DNA from: Proteles cristata cristata
Taxonomy: Eukaryota > Chordata > Mammalia > Carnivora > Hyaenidae
Assembly (NCBI GenBank): GCA_017311185.1
Contig: JAESUZ010001519.1
Span: 682,001 to 746,000 of the forward strand
Direction of reading: 5' to 3'
DNA: 64,000 nt
The translations under genes and the position numbers were made by a program. Numbering within the stretch: the stretch's first letter is position 1; each line of letters begins with the position of its first letter. Shown in pieces: positions 34,512 through 45,939 of this stretch. Under the pieces are notes generated by a model. It had not been told where the DNA came from and ran no database searches. It saw nothing but the letters and a program-made list of their open reading frames with translations.

Positions 34512-35830
34512 TCATAATTACTATCATAATTGCTATCACCCTGCTCTAACACAATATGGTATTTATCCTCTGAGTTTGAATATTTCTAAATTTCATTAAG
34601 GAAATTTAAGGAAAGAAATGTAAGGAAGTCTGCTGATTCCCTTGTGAGATGTGCAAACATATACACTGTGTTTCCTGATGAAGTCTGAGATCTGAAGTTA
34701 CACAGTCTCCGGGACAAGGGGAAGGGATTGGATTGAGTGGTTCTTTCCCAAAGGCTTCCCCTAGTCCCCTGATCACCCCCGTGACCACCTGGAGGGGAAG
34801 CTGGGGTACTCAGGAAGGAGGCCACGGTGATGCTGCTAATTCCGCTTGCCTGTTGGTATCAGGTTTGGGGATTGCTTACTCCAAATTCTTCTATTGAGAC
34901 GACTTCAATTCAGGGGCATTTTAATTAATTCTCACTAGTGACAGCTTCGGTTGTAGGCAGGAAATTACAATGCGGTGAGTGAGCACACAATGTAGAGTGA
35001 GTGATTCCTGTCTGTAACAAGCATGTGATCTTGTGTGAGGAACCAGAAGCTTACTCATTAAACATACCAGAAATGGGCTACACTGGAAATGCAGACGGTA
35101 GAAGAGCTGTTGTAAGGAAGTTTCCTGATTTACCAGAAGTTGTCGGGCGAGCCGCCGGAGGCTGCGTGGACGAGCGCGGGAAGGCCGGGCTGTATTAGGT
35201 CAGCTCTGCAAAGCAAGTTGAGGCTGGCCACAGAAACAGCCGCAGGGTGGGAGGGGGGATATTTCGGATGTTGACGTGTGAGCACGAAGTACAGGTCAGT
35301 CCAGGCAGGAGAGTGTTTGGGGAGACGGAAGTGGACTGTTTGGTTAGAAGGTCCAAAGCTTTAAGGAACAGAGGGAATCTTAGAGAAGGTGTGAGAAACC
35401 AAGGAGCAGGGCCTAAGTTTGGATCTCGGATGACACAATGGGAACCGCTGAAGATTCCTGAATAATGGGCTAAAATTGGTGGCCTGAGGAACTTAGTTTG
35501 GCATCACTGTGCAGAAATATCTAAAAGAAGAAGCTGGCCACGAGCTTCCCCGAAGCCGTTATCAACTGCAGACTTCCGTGAAGTGTCTGTCAACGATTGC
35601 TCTTCTCATTCCACGGGCCACCCATATATGGAATTTGAGCTCCACTATATGTTCCTGATTATTTCTGCTGATGATAGTGATGACCACTGCAGGCTTATGT
35701 GAGCACCCATCCCTGCACTATCTGGAAACAGTTATAAAATATATTAATAACAGACAGTTTTTCTGTTAGGGCTCACATTCCAAACAGAGCAAGTAGTGTA
35801 AACAATGGTCATGCTTAGATGCGCGCACGG

Positions 35831-35870
<40 letters not shown>

Positions 35871-35988
35871 TGCCTCCCCCCACTTCCCCTCTCTTTCCCC
35901 ACCCCTCTCCCTTTAACTGCCAGCCATAGCTTATGTATTCTTTCTTGCCTAGCTGAATATTTCTGGGCAGTCCTTTAAAAAGAATATT
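34512..35988. other. VEGFC intron 1, unassigned with CA repeat
   Basis: No exon. A mixed-purine segment at 35150-35480 looks unique. A dinucleotide repeat is listed separately. Confidence 0.4.
35821..35867. repeat. (CA)n microsatellite with alternating purine-pyrimidine lead
   Basis: gcgcgcacgggcgcgc is followed by about 15 CA units. The alternating purine/pyrimidine stretch is a candidate left-handed DNA region. Confidence 0.85.
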
Positions 35989-35990
35989 AA

Positions 35991-36212
35991 GGGGCGCCTG
36001 GGTGGCTCAGTCGGTTAAGCGTCTGACTTTGGCTCTGGACGTGATCTCCTGGTTCGTGGGTTTGAGCCCCGCATCAAGCTCTGTGCTGACAGCTAGCTCA
36101 GAGCCTGGAGCCTGCTTCATATGCTATGTCTCCTCTCTCTGACCTTCCCCTGATCATGATCTCTCTCTCTCTCTCTCAGAAATTAATAAAACATTAAAAA
36201 AAATTTTTTAAA
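35991..36212 (+). mobile_element. CAN SINE
   Basis: Head ggggcgcctgggtggctcag, CT-rich segment and A-rich tail. A short agaatatta / agcaatatta repeat flanks it. Confidence 0.94.
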
Positions 36213-36304
36213 GAAGAAAAGCAATATTAAAAAATCAGAGTATATGATATTCTCCATATTTATATACTGATTTGTAGTTCATCTGACAAAGAGTAAGAAA
36301 CGGA

Positions 36305-36511
36305 GGGGCGCCTGAGTGGCTCAGCTGGTTGGGCATTTGACTTTGGCTCAGGTCATGAATGCAGATTTCAGGAGTTTGAGCCCAGTGTTGGGCCCTGTGC
36401 TGACAGCCTGCCCACCTGGCAACTTTGGATTCTGTGTCTCCCTCTCTTTCTGCCCCTCCCTGGCTCACACTCGGTCTCTCTCAAAAATAGATAAACATTT
36501 AAAAATATTTT
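36305..36511 (+). mobile_element. CAN SINE, diverged
   Basis: Head ggggcgcctgagtggctcag, a shortened middle and an aaatagataaaca tail. It lies about 90 bases after the previous copy in the same orientation. Confidence 0.9.
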
Positions 36512-36514
36512 TAA

Positions 36515-39500
36515 TCTGCTTACAAGTATTCCTGCCAACGGTAAGACTAGAGGAGGAGCTAGCCATGAGCCATCAAATTCTATACATTTTTGTTAAATAG
36601 ATGGATTTCATCATCAGAAACACATCATAGACATCAAGGCTGTGGTCCTAGGCATAGGCAGTAACTGTGATATTCTTCAGAGTGACTCTTCAGCACCTTC
36701 CACCTATTTATTACATTTTTATTGTAAGCTTACAATTTTCCTGATTTCTAAAATATGGGAAGAAGAGATAATACTGATATTTGATTTTGAGACAGTGGAT
36801 TTTGGGAAAATCCGTGGTGTTTAATCATTCAGGGTACGGCAGCTATGTCTTCTAGATCTGCTTGTGTCTCTGCCTCTCCTGTTTAGCTGGGTTTGTGTCT
36901 TTGCTTGGGTGCAATAGCCCCGACCACACACCACCGAGTTGAGGATTAGGGGACAGTGGTCATCGCCTGAGGTGCCCTGCACTTAAGTCATTTGGTGAAA
37001 AGGCTTTTCTTACAGACAAGAGTTTTATAATGCCATATAATATCACATGACCTCATCCTGAATACTTTCAAAGATTAAATACTTTAAAGTTCAAATCTCT
37101 ATTAAAGAAACAGACTAATGTTGCCACTTGAGTGTGTAAACCTCTCAAGTGTTTATACTATTACCTGGCATGGGAGAAATAAAAATATACGTTCTAAATT
37201 TACAGGGAAACCTTTCCAGAATAGATAAAATATGAAAAGTATAAAGTGCACGAATAAAATATAAAGAAAATGTAATGTTAGCGTGACCTGCAAGACGTAA
37301 ACTTGTGTAGATTTGTTCAGGAAGGTATACTAGCCCTGCCTGTCTGAGACACTCTTCCAGGCCAGCAAAGTCTGTCCAGTCTGGGTCGTCATGGAGATGA
37401 ATCAGGGAGTAGGTACCTTACTCCTAGGGTGACTGTGGTTTACATTGAGTGCCCCGGTTTGCTCGCGGTAGTTGATTTTGTTTGCTGGTTCTGTTTGCCG
37501 CGTTGCCAGATAGTCAGTAGACATCGTGAAATTCTGGGTGCAGCCGCTTGGTACTGATGGGGGTGAGGGGTGTTGGAGGTGTGTGAGCAAACAAGCAAGA
37601 GGAAATTCAAAAGAAGTGGGGGTACACAGCTCCCCCTATCTCCTCGGGAGCGAACGCTCTTTGTTCTTCAACAACATCTTGAAAGTTCACTTCCTTAGGA
37701 TTCTAATACAGATGTTAGTGGAAGTATTTTAGGAACTTCTGACCAGACCCCTTATTTCTAAACCAAGAATGTTGTCCTGACTCAATCTGGACCAAAAGAT
37801 TAGGCACTAATTAGATACTCAGCCTCCCAGTAACTGAATAAAGATTAGATAGAAAACTATGCATTTCCATGTAGATTGTTTATATAAATCTGTATGCAGA
37901 TACAGGTATCCTCTTTTTTTTAAGTGAGTTTCATATTTTTATTTCAGGATCAGAACTATGTGTAACGGTATAAAATGCAGCTGTATATTTAAGCACCATT
38001 ATATCCCCTATTTTGAAATTTAAATTTCAATGTAATTTTCTTCAGAGTAACTTTTACTCTTATACATTTTTTTTCCTGTTAAAAGGGCTGTTGCTTGTAT
38101 TTTTGGTCAGAAACAAGATTAAAATAGCATTGCATATTTAATATTCTTTTCTATGTAGAGGAAATGTTTATGCAAATAATAATACTTCTGCTTCCAACTT
38201 GCTGAAGGACTTGAAACAGATGACAAGTTTCTAAGAAGAAAGAGCAGACTTTGACATTGCGGTTGTTCAGGAAGACTCTTACATACATGAGTGGGTGCCC
38301 CGCAGAGAGAAGCCCCCCCTCCTAGGACCCGGCTGGGAGCGAGGGAAGCTGACTGCTTATCCCCGCCTCAGCCAGCTGCTGTTCAAACGTTTAATGTCTT
38401 TTCTTATAAAATGGCAAAGATAATTACCTTACTAAAAAGAAATTTCTTCCTCAGGAAAATAGTGCATTTTCTTTTCCCTGTTACACTTACATGGAGTCTT
38501 TTCTTCCAGTGCCCACCTCCCTCCACTCAAAATAAATGGTGTGTAAACCTGACAAATTAAATCAGACTGAACTATGAAAGAAAATAGTCCTAATTCTCTT
38601 TTAACCAGAGTGACCACACATCTGCCACGAATCTTAGGATTGAATTCCGATAATCTGTAAAAGGGGGTGTTTTTCCCTCTCAGAGTTCCTTGGAAGTAGC
38701 CGGTTAATATCAAGTACCAGATGTGAGGCTGTTTTAAACCACTGTGGTTTACTTTCCTACAGTACCATTGCCTCCATGAAATATTTTTAATTCTTTCTTT
38801 ATGTTTGTATCTGTTGTGTATATTTCGCTACTGTATCATTCTTAAGGGTCTCTTCCAAGTTTACGTTTTGAAAAACCGAACACTTATTTAGATTCATGTT
38901 TGCTTATGGGTCATGACACTTAAGACTTACCTAAAAAACAAAGTAATCCTTCTGTCTCAGAGCCAGATTTAAGTTTTGGGATGATAGTGAATCATTGTTT
39001 GTTCTCTTTGAATCCTAGGGCTTAAAAAAAAAATTGGTGTCCATCCATGCCAAATAGAATTTCACCAAGGTCAAAAATACTCATGAGTCATGACCATTAC
39101 ACTTAAAATTGAGTAATTTGAAGCTGCTTTAGATACACACACAGATTAACCAAATAATGATGTCATAAATTGTAGCACAAATGATTTTTTTCCTCCTAAA
39201 CATTGGTAGCGGAGGGTGGAGGCGGGGCGGGGGGGCCTGGTCTATTTTACTTTAGAAAAACACACCTTTGTGTCATGGCCACAGGAGCAGAGCTTAATTA
39301 TATTACTGTAATGTGGCGTGCGAGGACCCCCGCCGTCACGAATGAAAGATGAAAAGATTTAAAATTGGCATTGCCTTTCTATGTCATGCTTATTTAACAG
39401 TGCAGTCTGCAGCTTTTTCTGGATTCTTAAACTAGAGCCAATGTTAGTGTGAGTGCCTCAAGTTTCCTCTAATAGAAAATACCTGAAATTTTGCCTTTGT

Positions 39501-39524
39501 GTGCCAAGGTTTGTTGTTGGTGTT

Positions 39525-39573
<49 letters not shown>

Positions 39574-40305
39574 AAAGCTGTAAAGTGTTTGCAGTGCAGT
39601 AGGAAGGAGAATATGCCTGATGTGCCTTAAATACCCCTTCTAGGACTGACTGGGTTTTCTCCTACTGGGATTGATTTAGATAAAAATAAATTTGACCTTC
39701 TGCCCCCAAATTAAAATGGTAACTTAAAAACTGGGATATTTATGTGCTAAATTAAGTCTGTGACAGTCCAGTGAGCCGTATGCCATCCCATACGCGCTGT
39801 GTGTTGCACGCGTTACAGACTTGCATAGCCAGTGGGCTATAAATGAGTTTTAACAGATACATTCCGTGAAATGCCAAGCAGTCATTGCCATTCGTCTGAA
39901 CTTTAAGAGTTCCAGTTAAATACTGAAATATAAAACCTTTGCATTTTTAGTGAAACGTCACCATCCTGTCATTAAACACAGACTCCCGTGCCTGTAACGA
40001 TGAGTGTCATTTAGACCTAATGGTACGCAAGTCTGTGAAGCTGTGTGACTTCATGAGCAGTACACTGGAGCACTGTTTTCTGCCCGTATTTACATTCAGT
40101 CTTTTCCAGAACAGTTTCTGCCTTTCTGACCCTGAGCCTGAACTATTACCACTTTAGTTAATTAAATTCTTCTTTTTTTCTGTCTGGGTGTTTGGCTGGC
40201 CCCCCATGACGTGAGTTGGTCTGTTCTAAGTGCAGAAAAAACTTGCTCTAATCCCAGGATCATGGGCTCCCTTGAAGGAGAGTGATAAGAGAGTAAAACT
40301 TCACT
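36515..40305. other. VEGFC intron 1, unique-looking; no exon
   Basis: No interspersed repeat except the (GT)n listed separately. A G-rich patch lies at 39215-39236. This is one of the longer repeat-poor stretches of the intron and so a reasonable place to look for conserved elements. Confidence 0.4.
39527..39570. repeat. (GT)n microsatellite
   Basis: About 20 uninterrupted GT units in intron 1, probably length-variable. Confidence 0.95.
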
Positions 40306-40322
40306 CGAAAGCAAAGTGTCCT

Positions 40323-40525
40323 GGGGAGCCTGGGTGGCTCAGTCGGTTAACTTCAGCTCAGGTCATGATCTCAGGGTTTGTGAGTTCAGGCCCCGCATCA
40401 GGCTCTGTGCTGACAGCTCAGACCCTGGAGCCTGTTTCAGATTCTGTGTCTCTCTCTCTGCCCCTCCTCATGCTCTCTCTCTCTCTCTGTCTCAAAAATC
40501 AATTAAAATGTTAAAAAAAAAAATT
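40323..40525 (+). mobile_element. CAN SINE with a short internal deletion
   Basis: Head ggggagcctgggtggctcag, then tcggttaacttcagctc, which lacks about 11-16 bases (aagcatccgactt region) present in other copies. Flanked by the direct repeat aaagca(a/g)agt(g/a)tcc at 40308-40321 and 40526-40539. Confidence 0.94.
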
Positions 40526-40539
40526 AAAGCAGAGTATCC

Positions 40540-41628
40540 CTTTGAATAACATGCCCTCAGGTGCTGATAGACATAATACCATTCTTTCATAAAGCGAAAT
40601 TTCAGATACATCTGATAAATTACACAGTCTTTCCTCTTCCTATACCCCATCTTCCTACTCTAGTATAATGTTTTGCAGTTAAATGTTTTAAAACACAGTT
40701 TTAAACAACTTTAGCTCATTACAGAATAACCATGTCTGCTGCTGCCAAGAGTCGTTCGTTGTTTATACCACCTTGTACTTCAGTATATAAATAGCATTCT
40801 ACAAAGAATGTTAGCAATTTTGCGAGAGTAGATATTCTTAGAGTAAATTTCAATTGGAACTTAATTTTTTTTAGAGAATCAGGTTCCAGACTCTGCCATT
40901 TTTGCCCCTCAACACATCTTCTCACTATTTTGATGCATAACTGATGCTTTTATATCATGGTTACGTCCATTTTAATGTAATATTAGCTGGTTTGTGGCTT
41001 GGAAAATTTAGTACATATACTTCATCCATAAACACAGACATACACACAGTATGTAGATCATAAGTGCATCTAGTGTGCATTTAACATGAAGAACCAGAAT
41101 TCCTTCCCAACTTTGGGTTTTTTTGTGTGTGTGGCAACATGTATACATTTATAATAATTTTCTTAAACTGATATATACTATTGCAACTTGAAAGCAGAAA
41201 ATTTTCGAAGATATATCTGGAGTTTTGAGGACAGCAGGAATATTTGAAAATGAAACACTCTCAGGAAGTTGAGAGGGTAAGTTCCTACACATGTACAGTG
41301 TAGAACAGACAGTGTTTTGGCTGAGGCCAGATGTTTTGCAGCAGGGAGTGAGAGTGCAGTTAAAGTATATCTGGGTCATGTTTCGTTATCAAAACTTGAC
41401 TTCACTGAGACTAGGAATTAAAAATGAGTATAGTTTACATTAGCCATTGTATGCCTCTAGTTGTTCAACAAAATAACTTGCAGGACCCTGGTTTAGTCAG
41501 AATTATTCAGTTAGGTCGTTCCTACTTGAATCAACATTTGATTATAATAGATGTCATAGCACCAAATAATTAGGGATTGCTGGCTTAATGCTTGTTGGAG
41601 AACAAATACTTGTTTTCTTTGTGTGTTT
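40540..41628. other. VEGFC intron 1, no recognised feature
   Basis: No repeat, exon or motif was recognised in this AT-rich stretch. Confidence 0.4.
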
Positions 41629-41629
41629 G

Positions 41630-41803
41630 GTTTTTTTTTTTTAAAGTTTATTTATTTTGAGAATGCAAATGGAGGAGGGGCAAAGGGAGAGGGAGGAGCA
41701 GAATCCCAACTTCATGTCAGGAACCTTGAGATTGAGGAACTCAGGAACCTGAGTTGAGATCAGGAATCTGACGCTCAAACCGACTGAACCACCCAGGTGC
41801 CCC
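41630..41803 (-). mobile_element. CAN SINE, old and degenerate
   Basis: Reverse-strand copy with T-rich start and end gaaccacccaggtgcccc. A tgttttctttg word flanks it (about 41610 and 41804). Confidence 0.85.
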
Positions 41804-41952
41804 TGTTTTCTTTGATTTAGGGCATCTTAAGGAACAATTTTCCCTCTAGTAGCATTCTTTGCTAGAAGAGGGGACTCTTCACATCTTTCACATGTGTATG
41901 TGTGTGTGTGTCATTTTCTTCCAGTTATAATTGTGAACAATATCAGAAATTC

Positions 41953-42160
41953 GGGGCACCTGGTGGCTCAGTCGGTTGGGCGTCCGACTTCAGCTCAGGT
42001 AATGATCTCACGGTTTGTGGGTTCAAGCCCCATGTCGGGCTCTGTGCTGACAGCTCAGAGCCTGGAGCCTGCTTCAGATTCTGTGTCTGCCTCTCTCTGA
42101 CCCTCTCCTGCTCATGCTATCTCTCTCTCTCTCTCAGAAATAAAAAAATATATATTAAAA
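41953..42160 (+). mobile_element. CAN SINE
   Basis: Head ggggcacctggtggctcagtc, CT-rich segment and an A/T-rich tail. A cagaaattc / cagtagaaattc word lies on both sides. Confidence 0.93.
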
Positions 42161-42174
42161 AAATATATCAGTAG

Positions 42175-43680
42175 AAATTCTTTGTAACCCAGTATGGGTT
42201 AGTCATCAAAGCTCACCAGCACATGTGTCTACCATGAGAATCGTGTAGGCCACACTTGACCATCAGCATGTCAAGTCATATTGTCCCCTGTTCCTCATGC
42301 ATTTCTTTTCCCGTTTTATGTACTCCTCTGGCTAAAGTTCAGTATTTTGGTGCTTATAATTTGGGGATGAATAAAAATGTATTTGATTTTGAATTGTAAA
42401 CAGAAAGAACATTAAATTCTTAGACTTGAAGAATTACTTAGAATTTGAGTATGACGTCAAACAGAGATAAGTCAAAGAACTAGATTTCTAGGCACATTCT
42501 GACTATAAAATGGATCGCTTACATATGCCAAGAGTAACTCTTCTATCCATGTCTCTTACTTTATAAAATTGATGACTTGATTCACTAAAGTAGTTATTGC
42601 CTTCTGTATGTCAGTGTTTACAGTATTAAGTAAAATCTGCAGAAAACAATTCTGTAAAATTCTAAGTTACAAGCTTTTATATGCTTAAAAGTTTGATATA
42701 AGTGACTCATTTTTATAGAAGTTTTCATGTACTCAGTTAAAATTTATAAACTTATTTCCTAGCTTTCTTTGTAGCTAGCACTGGCATAGGATGGTTCTGA
42801 TCAATGAAGGATACGGCAGAATCTAACAGATTTATGGGAAAACTTTCACTTTTCTGATAAGACCCTGCTTTTCTTCTTTTTTCTTCACTGAAAATAAGAA
42901 AACTCGCTTATAATTTAAAAATCCTTTGTACTTAACAAAGAACACTTTTAGACTTATGTGACTGATGGATTCTCTTAAAATGGTATTTATGCTCATAATT
43001 TGTAAATACGTTAAGCCAGCCACATCTCAAATAAATAACAATTGTGTCTATGAAGAGGTCTATACTTCCTGTCCCTTCTCACGATTAAAAGTGTCAATAG
43101 CTTGGGAGTAACTTTGGACCAACTCTAATTGTTTAGAAAATGGCAGCTAGAGAGAAAATTTTCATGGGCTTTAGACAGAGAGAGAGAGAGAGAGAGAGAA
43201 AGTTGGATGAGAAGTCTCAAATGCGAGGAAAAGAATGTGCAAACAAGGAAATATTTTCATTCAGATTAATGAATAATTAAACACCTGGACTGTGCAAAGC
43301 TTGTGTTTGATTCCAGGCCTTTCCAAGCCTGACTGTGTCACCGTAGCATCAAGATGGGAAGTTAGGAAAGCATGCTAACTTAAATTTGAAGCAGCTGGAA
43401 ATACAGTACATGGCATAGAGGCCTATCTTCACATCTGTCAACAAGTGCTTACAGATGCCACATGAATGGTCTGAACTGCAATTATAAAACCCAATGGAAT
43501 GTTCAGACATGACTCCAAGAATGTGATTGGCCATCACACAGGATACCCATTCTTAAGAAAAGCTGTGTCCAGCACAAATTGCAAATGTATACAATCCCTT
43601 CCATAGGGATGAACAGTTCAGCAGAACATTTGGGGGGAAATACCATCAAATATTAAGAGACGTGTAATCTTAGTTGACTT
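42175..43680. other. VEGFC intron 1, no recognised feature
   Basis: AT-rich sequence with a (GA)n run at about 43182-43200. No exon or interspersed repeat was recognised. Confidence 0.4.
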
Positions 43681-43685
43681 TTCCT

Positions 43686-43867
43686 TTTTATTTATTTATT
43701 TATTTTGAGAGGGAGAGGAGGATAGGGGCAGAGAAAGAGAGAATCCCAAGCAGGCTGCACACTGTCAGTGAGCCCAATGTGGGGCTCCGACTCATGAATC
43801 CTGAGATCATGACCTGAGCCAAAACCAAGAGTTGGATGCTTAACCGACTGTGCCGCCCAGGCGCCCC
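43686..43867 (-). mobile_element. CAN SINE
   Basis: Reverse-strand copy with (attt)n start and end gtgccgcccaggcgcccc. A tagttgactttt / tagtttgcttttt word flanks it imperfectly. Confidence 0.9.
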
Positions 43868-43869
43868 AT

Positions 43870-44810
43870 AGTTTGCTTTTTCTAATAATAGTTTATTTAT
43901 GAGCACAACACAGTTCTATTTGTTAGATTTTTCCCCCTCAACTGTAAGACTTTGGATCTGGAGCTCACAGGCCAGGCCAAGCTGTAGTAATCTGCAGTGA
44001 TTAAGGCTTTGATACCTGACCAGCTCCTCCCTGAAAGTTACTTGCGTCCCCCATGGAGCTGTGCATTCATTATCTTCCACTCCAGGGTGGGAATGTCTTA
44101 AATTCACTTCTGCCACATGATGTGCCATCTGGGGGACTGTCAGGCTCTCAGAGAGTCAGGCAGATCAGCACGGTGGACTCCTTATCTCCGCTCAAGACAC
44201 TTGGGACCATATGTGGTCATTAAAATCTCATCGATCGTGGTTCTGCTCTGAGGCGGAACCAACTGATTTTGAAGATATTCTTACCTGACAGTCTAGAGAA
44301 TACAAGTCAAGACATTCATACGCAGGAAGAAGCATTAAATAAAACATGTGTTCTGATGCTTTCCCTCAAAACATAATACGGACCATGAAGTATATCTTTA
44401 CTTACTAAGTTTCTTATTGGGATATCATTTTAATTACTAGAAGTGGCCATACTTTTCCATTTCTCACTTCTTTGATGTGTAAATATTCATTTTTATATTC
44501 TTCCATGTTACATGTGGTAACCATTTTATATCTGGAAGGATATATATATATATTTTATTTTTTGCCACAAAAATAGATGTTCACCACACTCCACACATGT
44601 AGACTACTGGCGTAACTCAATACAGGGACTGAGTCACAAGCAAAAGTGATTCTTTGATTTTTTTTTTTTTTTTTTTTTGGTTTCTGAAGATACTCATACA
44701 TATTACTTTCTGTCATGTTTAAAATCTAAAGCTCGTAAAGTTAATTTTCACAATGATTACTGAATGTTGTCATTCAAAATATCAATGAGAATTCATGTTT
44801 AACAGTTTCT
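43870..44810. other. VEGFC intron 1, no recognised feature
   Basis: Unique-looking sequence with a T run of about 22 bases at 44658-44680. No exon was recognised. Confidence 0.4.
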
Positions 44811-44814
44811 CGTT

Positions 44815-45935
44815 ATTAAAAATCATCAAAACCCTAGAGGAGAAAGCAGGAAACAACCTCCTTGAACTCAACTGCAGCAATTTCTTACTTGACACATCCC
44901 CAAAAGCAAGGGAATCAAGAGCAAAAATGAACTATTGGGACCTTATCAAGATTAAAGTCTTCTGCACAGCGAAGGAAACAATCCATAAAACTAATAGGCA
45001 ACTGATGGAATGGGAAAAGATAGTTGCAAATGACATATCAGATAAAGGGTTAATCTATAAGGAACTCACCAAACTCCACACCCGAAAAACAAACAACCCA
45101 GTGAAGAAATGGGCAGAAGATATGAACAGACACTTCTCCAAAGAGGACATCCAGATGGCCAACAGACACATGAAATGATACTCAGCATCCCTCCTCATCA
45201 GGGAAATACAAATCAAAACCACACTGAGATACCACCTCAGGCCAGGCAGAGTGGCTAAAATGAGCAAATCAGAGAACTCTAGATGCTGGCGAGGATGTGG
45301 AGAAACGGGCACCCTCCTGCACTGTTGGTGGGAATGTAAACGGGTACAGCCCCTCTGGAAAACAGTGTGGAGGTTCCTCAGGAAACTCACAATAGAACTC
45401 CCCTAGGACCCAGCAATAGCACTGCTAGGAATTTACCCAAGGGATACAGAAATGCTGATGCATAGGAGCACACGGACCCCAATGTTCATAGCAGCACTCT
45501 CCACAATAGCTAAAACCTGGAAAGAGCCTAAGTGTCCATCAACGGACGAATGAATCAAGAAGATGTGGTTTATCTATACCATGGAATACTACATGGCAAT
45601 GAGAAAGAATGAAATCTGGCCTGTGTAGCAACATGGATGGACCTTGAGGGTGTTATGCTGACCGAAATAAGTCAGGCAGAGGACAGATACCATATATTTG
45701 CATGTATATGAGGATTAGGAGGAACTTAACGGAGGACCGTGGAGGAGAAGAGGGGGAAATAGTGGGGGAGAGGGAGGGAGGCAAACCATGAGAGACTCTT
45801 GAATGCTGAGGACAAACTGAGGGTTGATGGGGGGGGGAGGGGAAGGGGGGTGATGGGCATGGAGGAGGGCACTTGTGGGGATGAGTATTGGGTATTATAT
45901 GGAAACCAACTTGACAATAAACTATTTTTAAAAAA
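44815..45935 (+). mobile_element. Young L1, 5' truncated: ORF2 C-terminus and 3' UTR
   Basis: Begins within ORF2 (catcaaaaccctagaggaga) and remains open for 127 codons to 45178 before a stop, then further ORF2 C-terminal sequence (atggaatactacatggcaat at 45581), then a 3' UTR with a long G-rich tract (45828-45855) and end aacttgacaataaactattt plus A-rich tail at about 45930. The well-kept sequence and intact 3' end mark a much younger insertion than the L1 at 2940-10535. A ttaaaaaatcat-like word stands at both ends. Confidence 0.93.
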
Positions 45936-45939
45936 TCAT

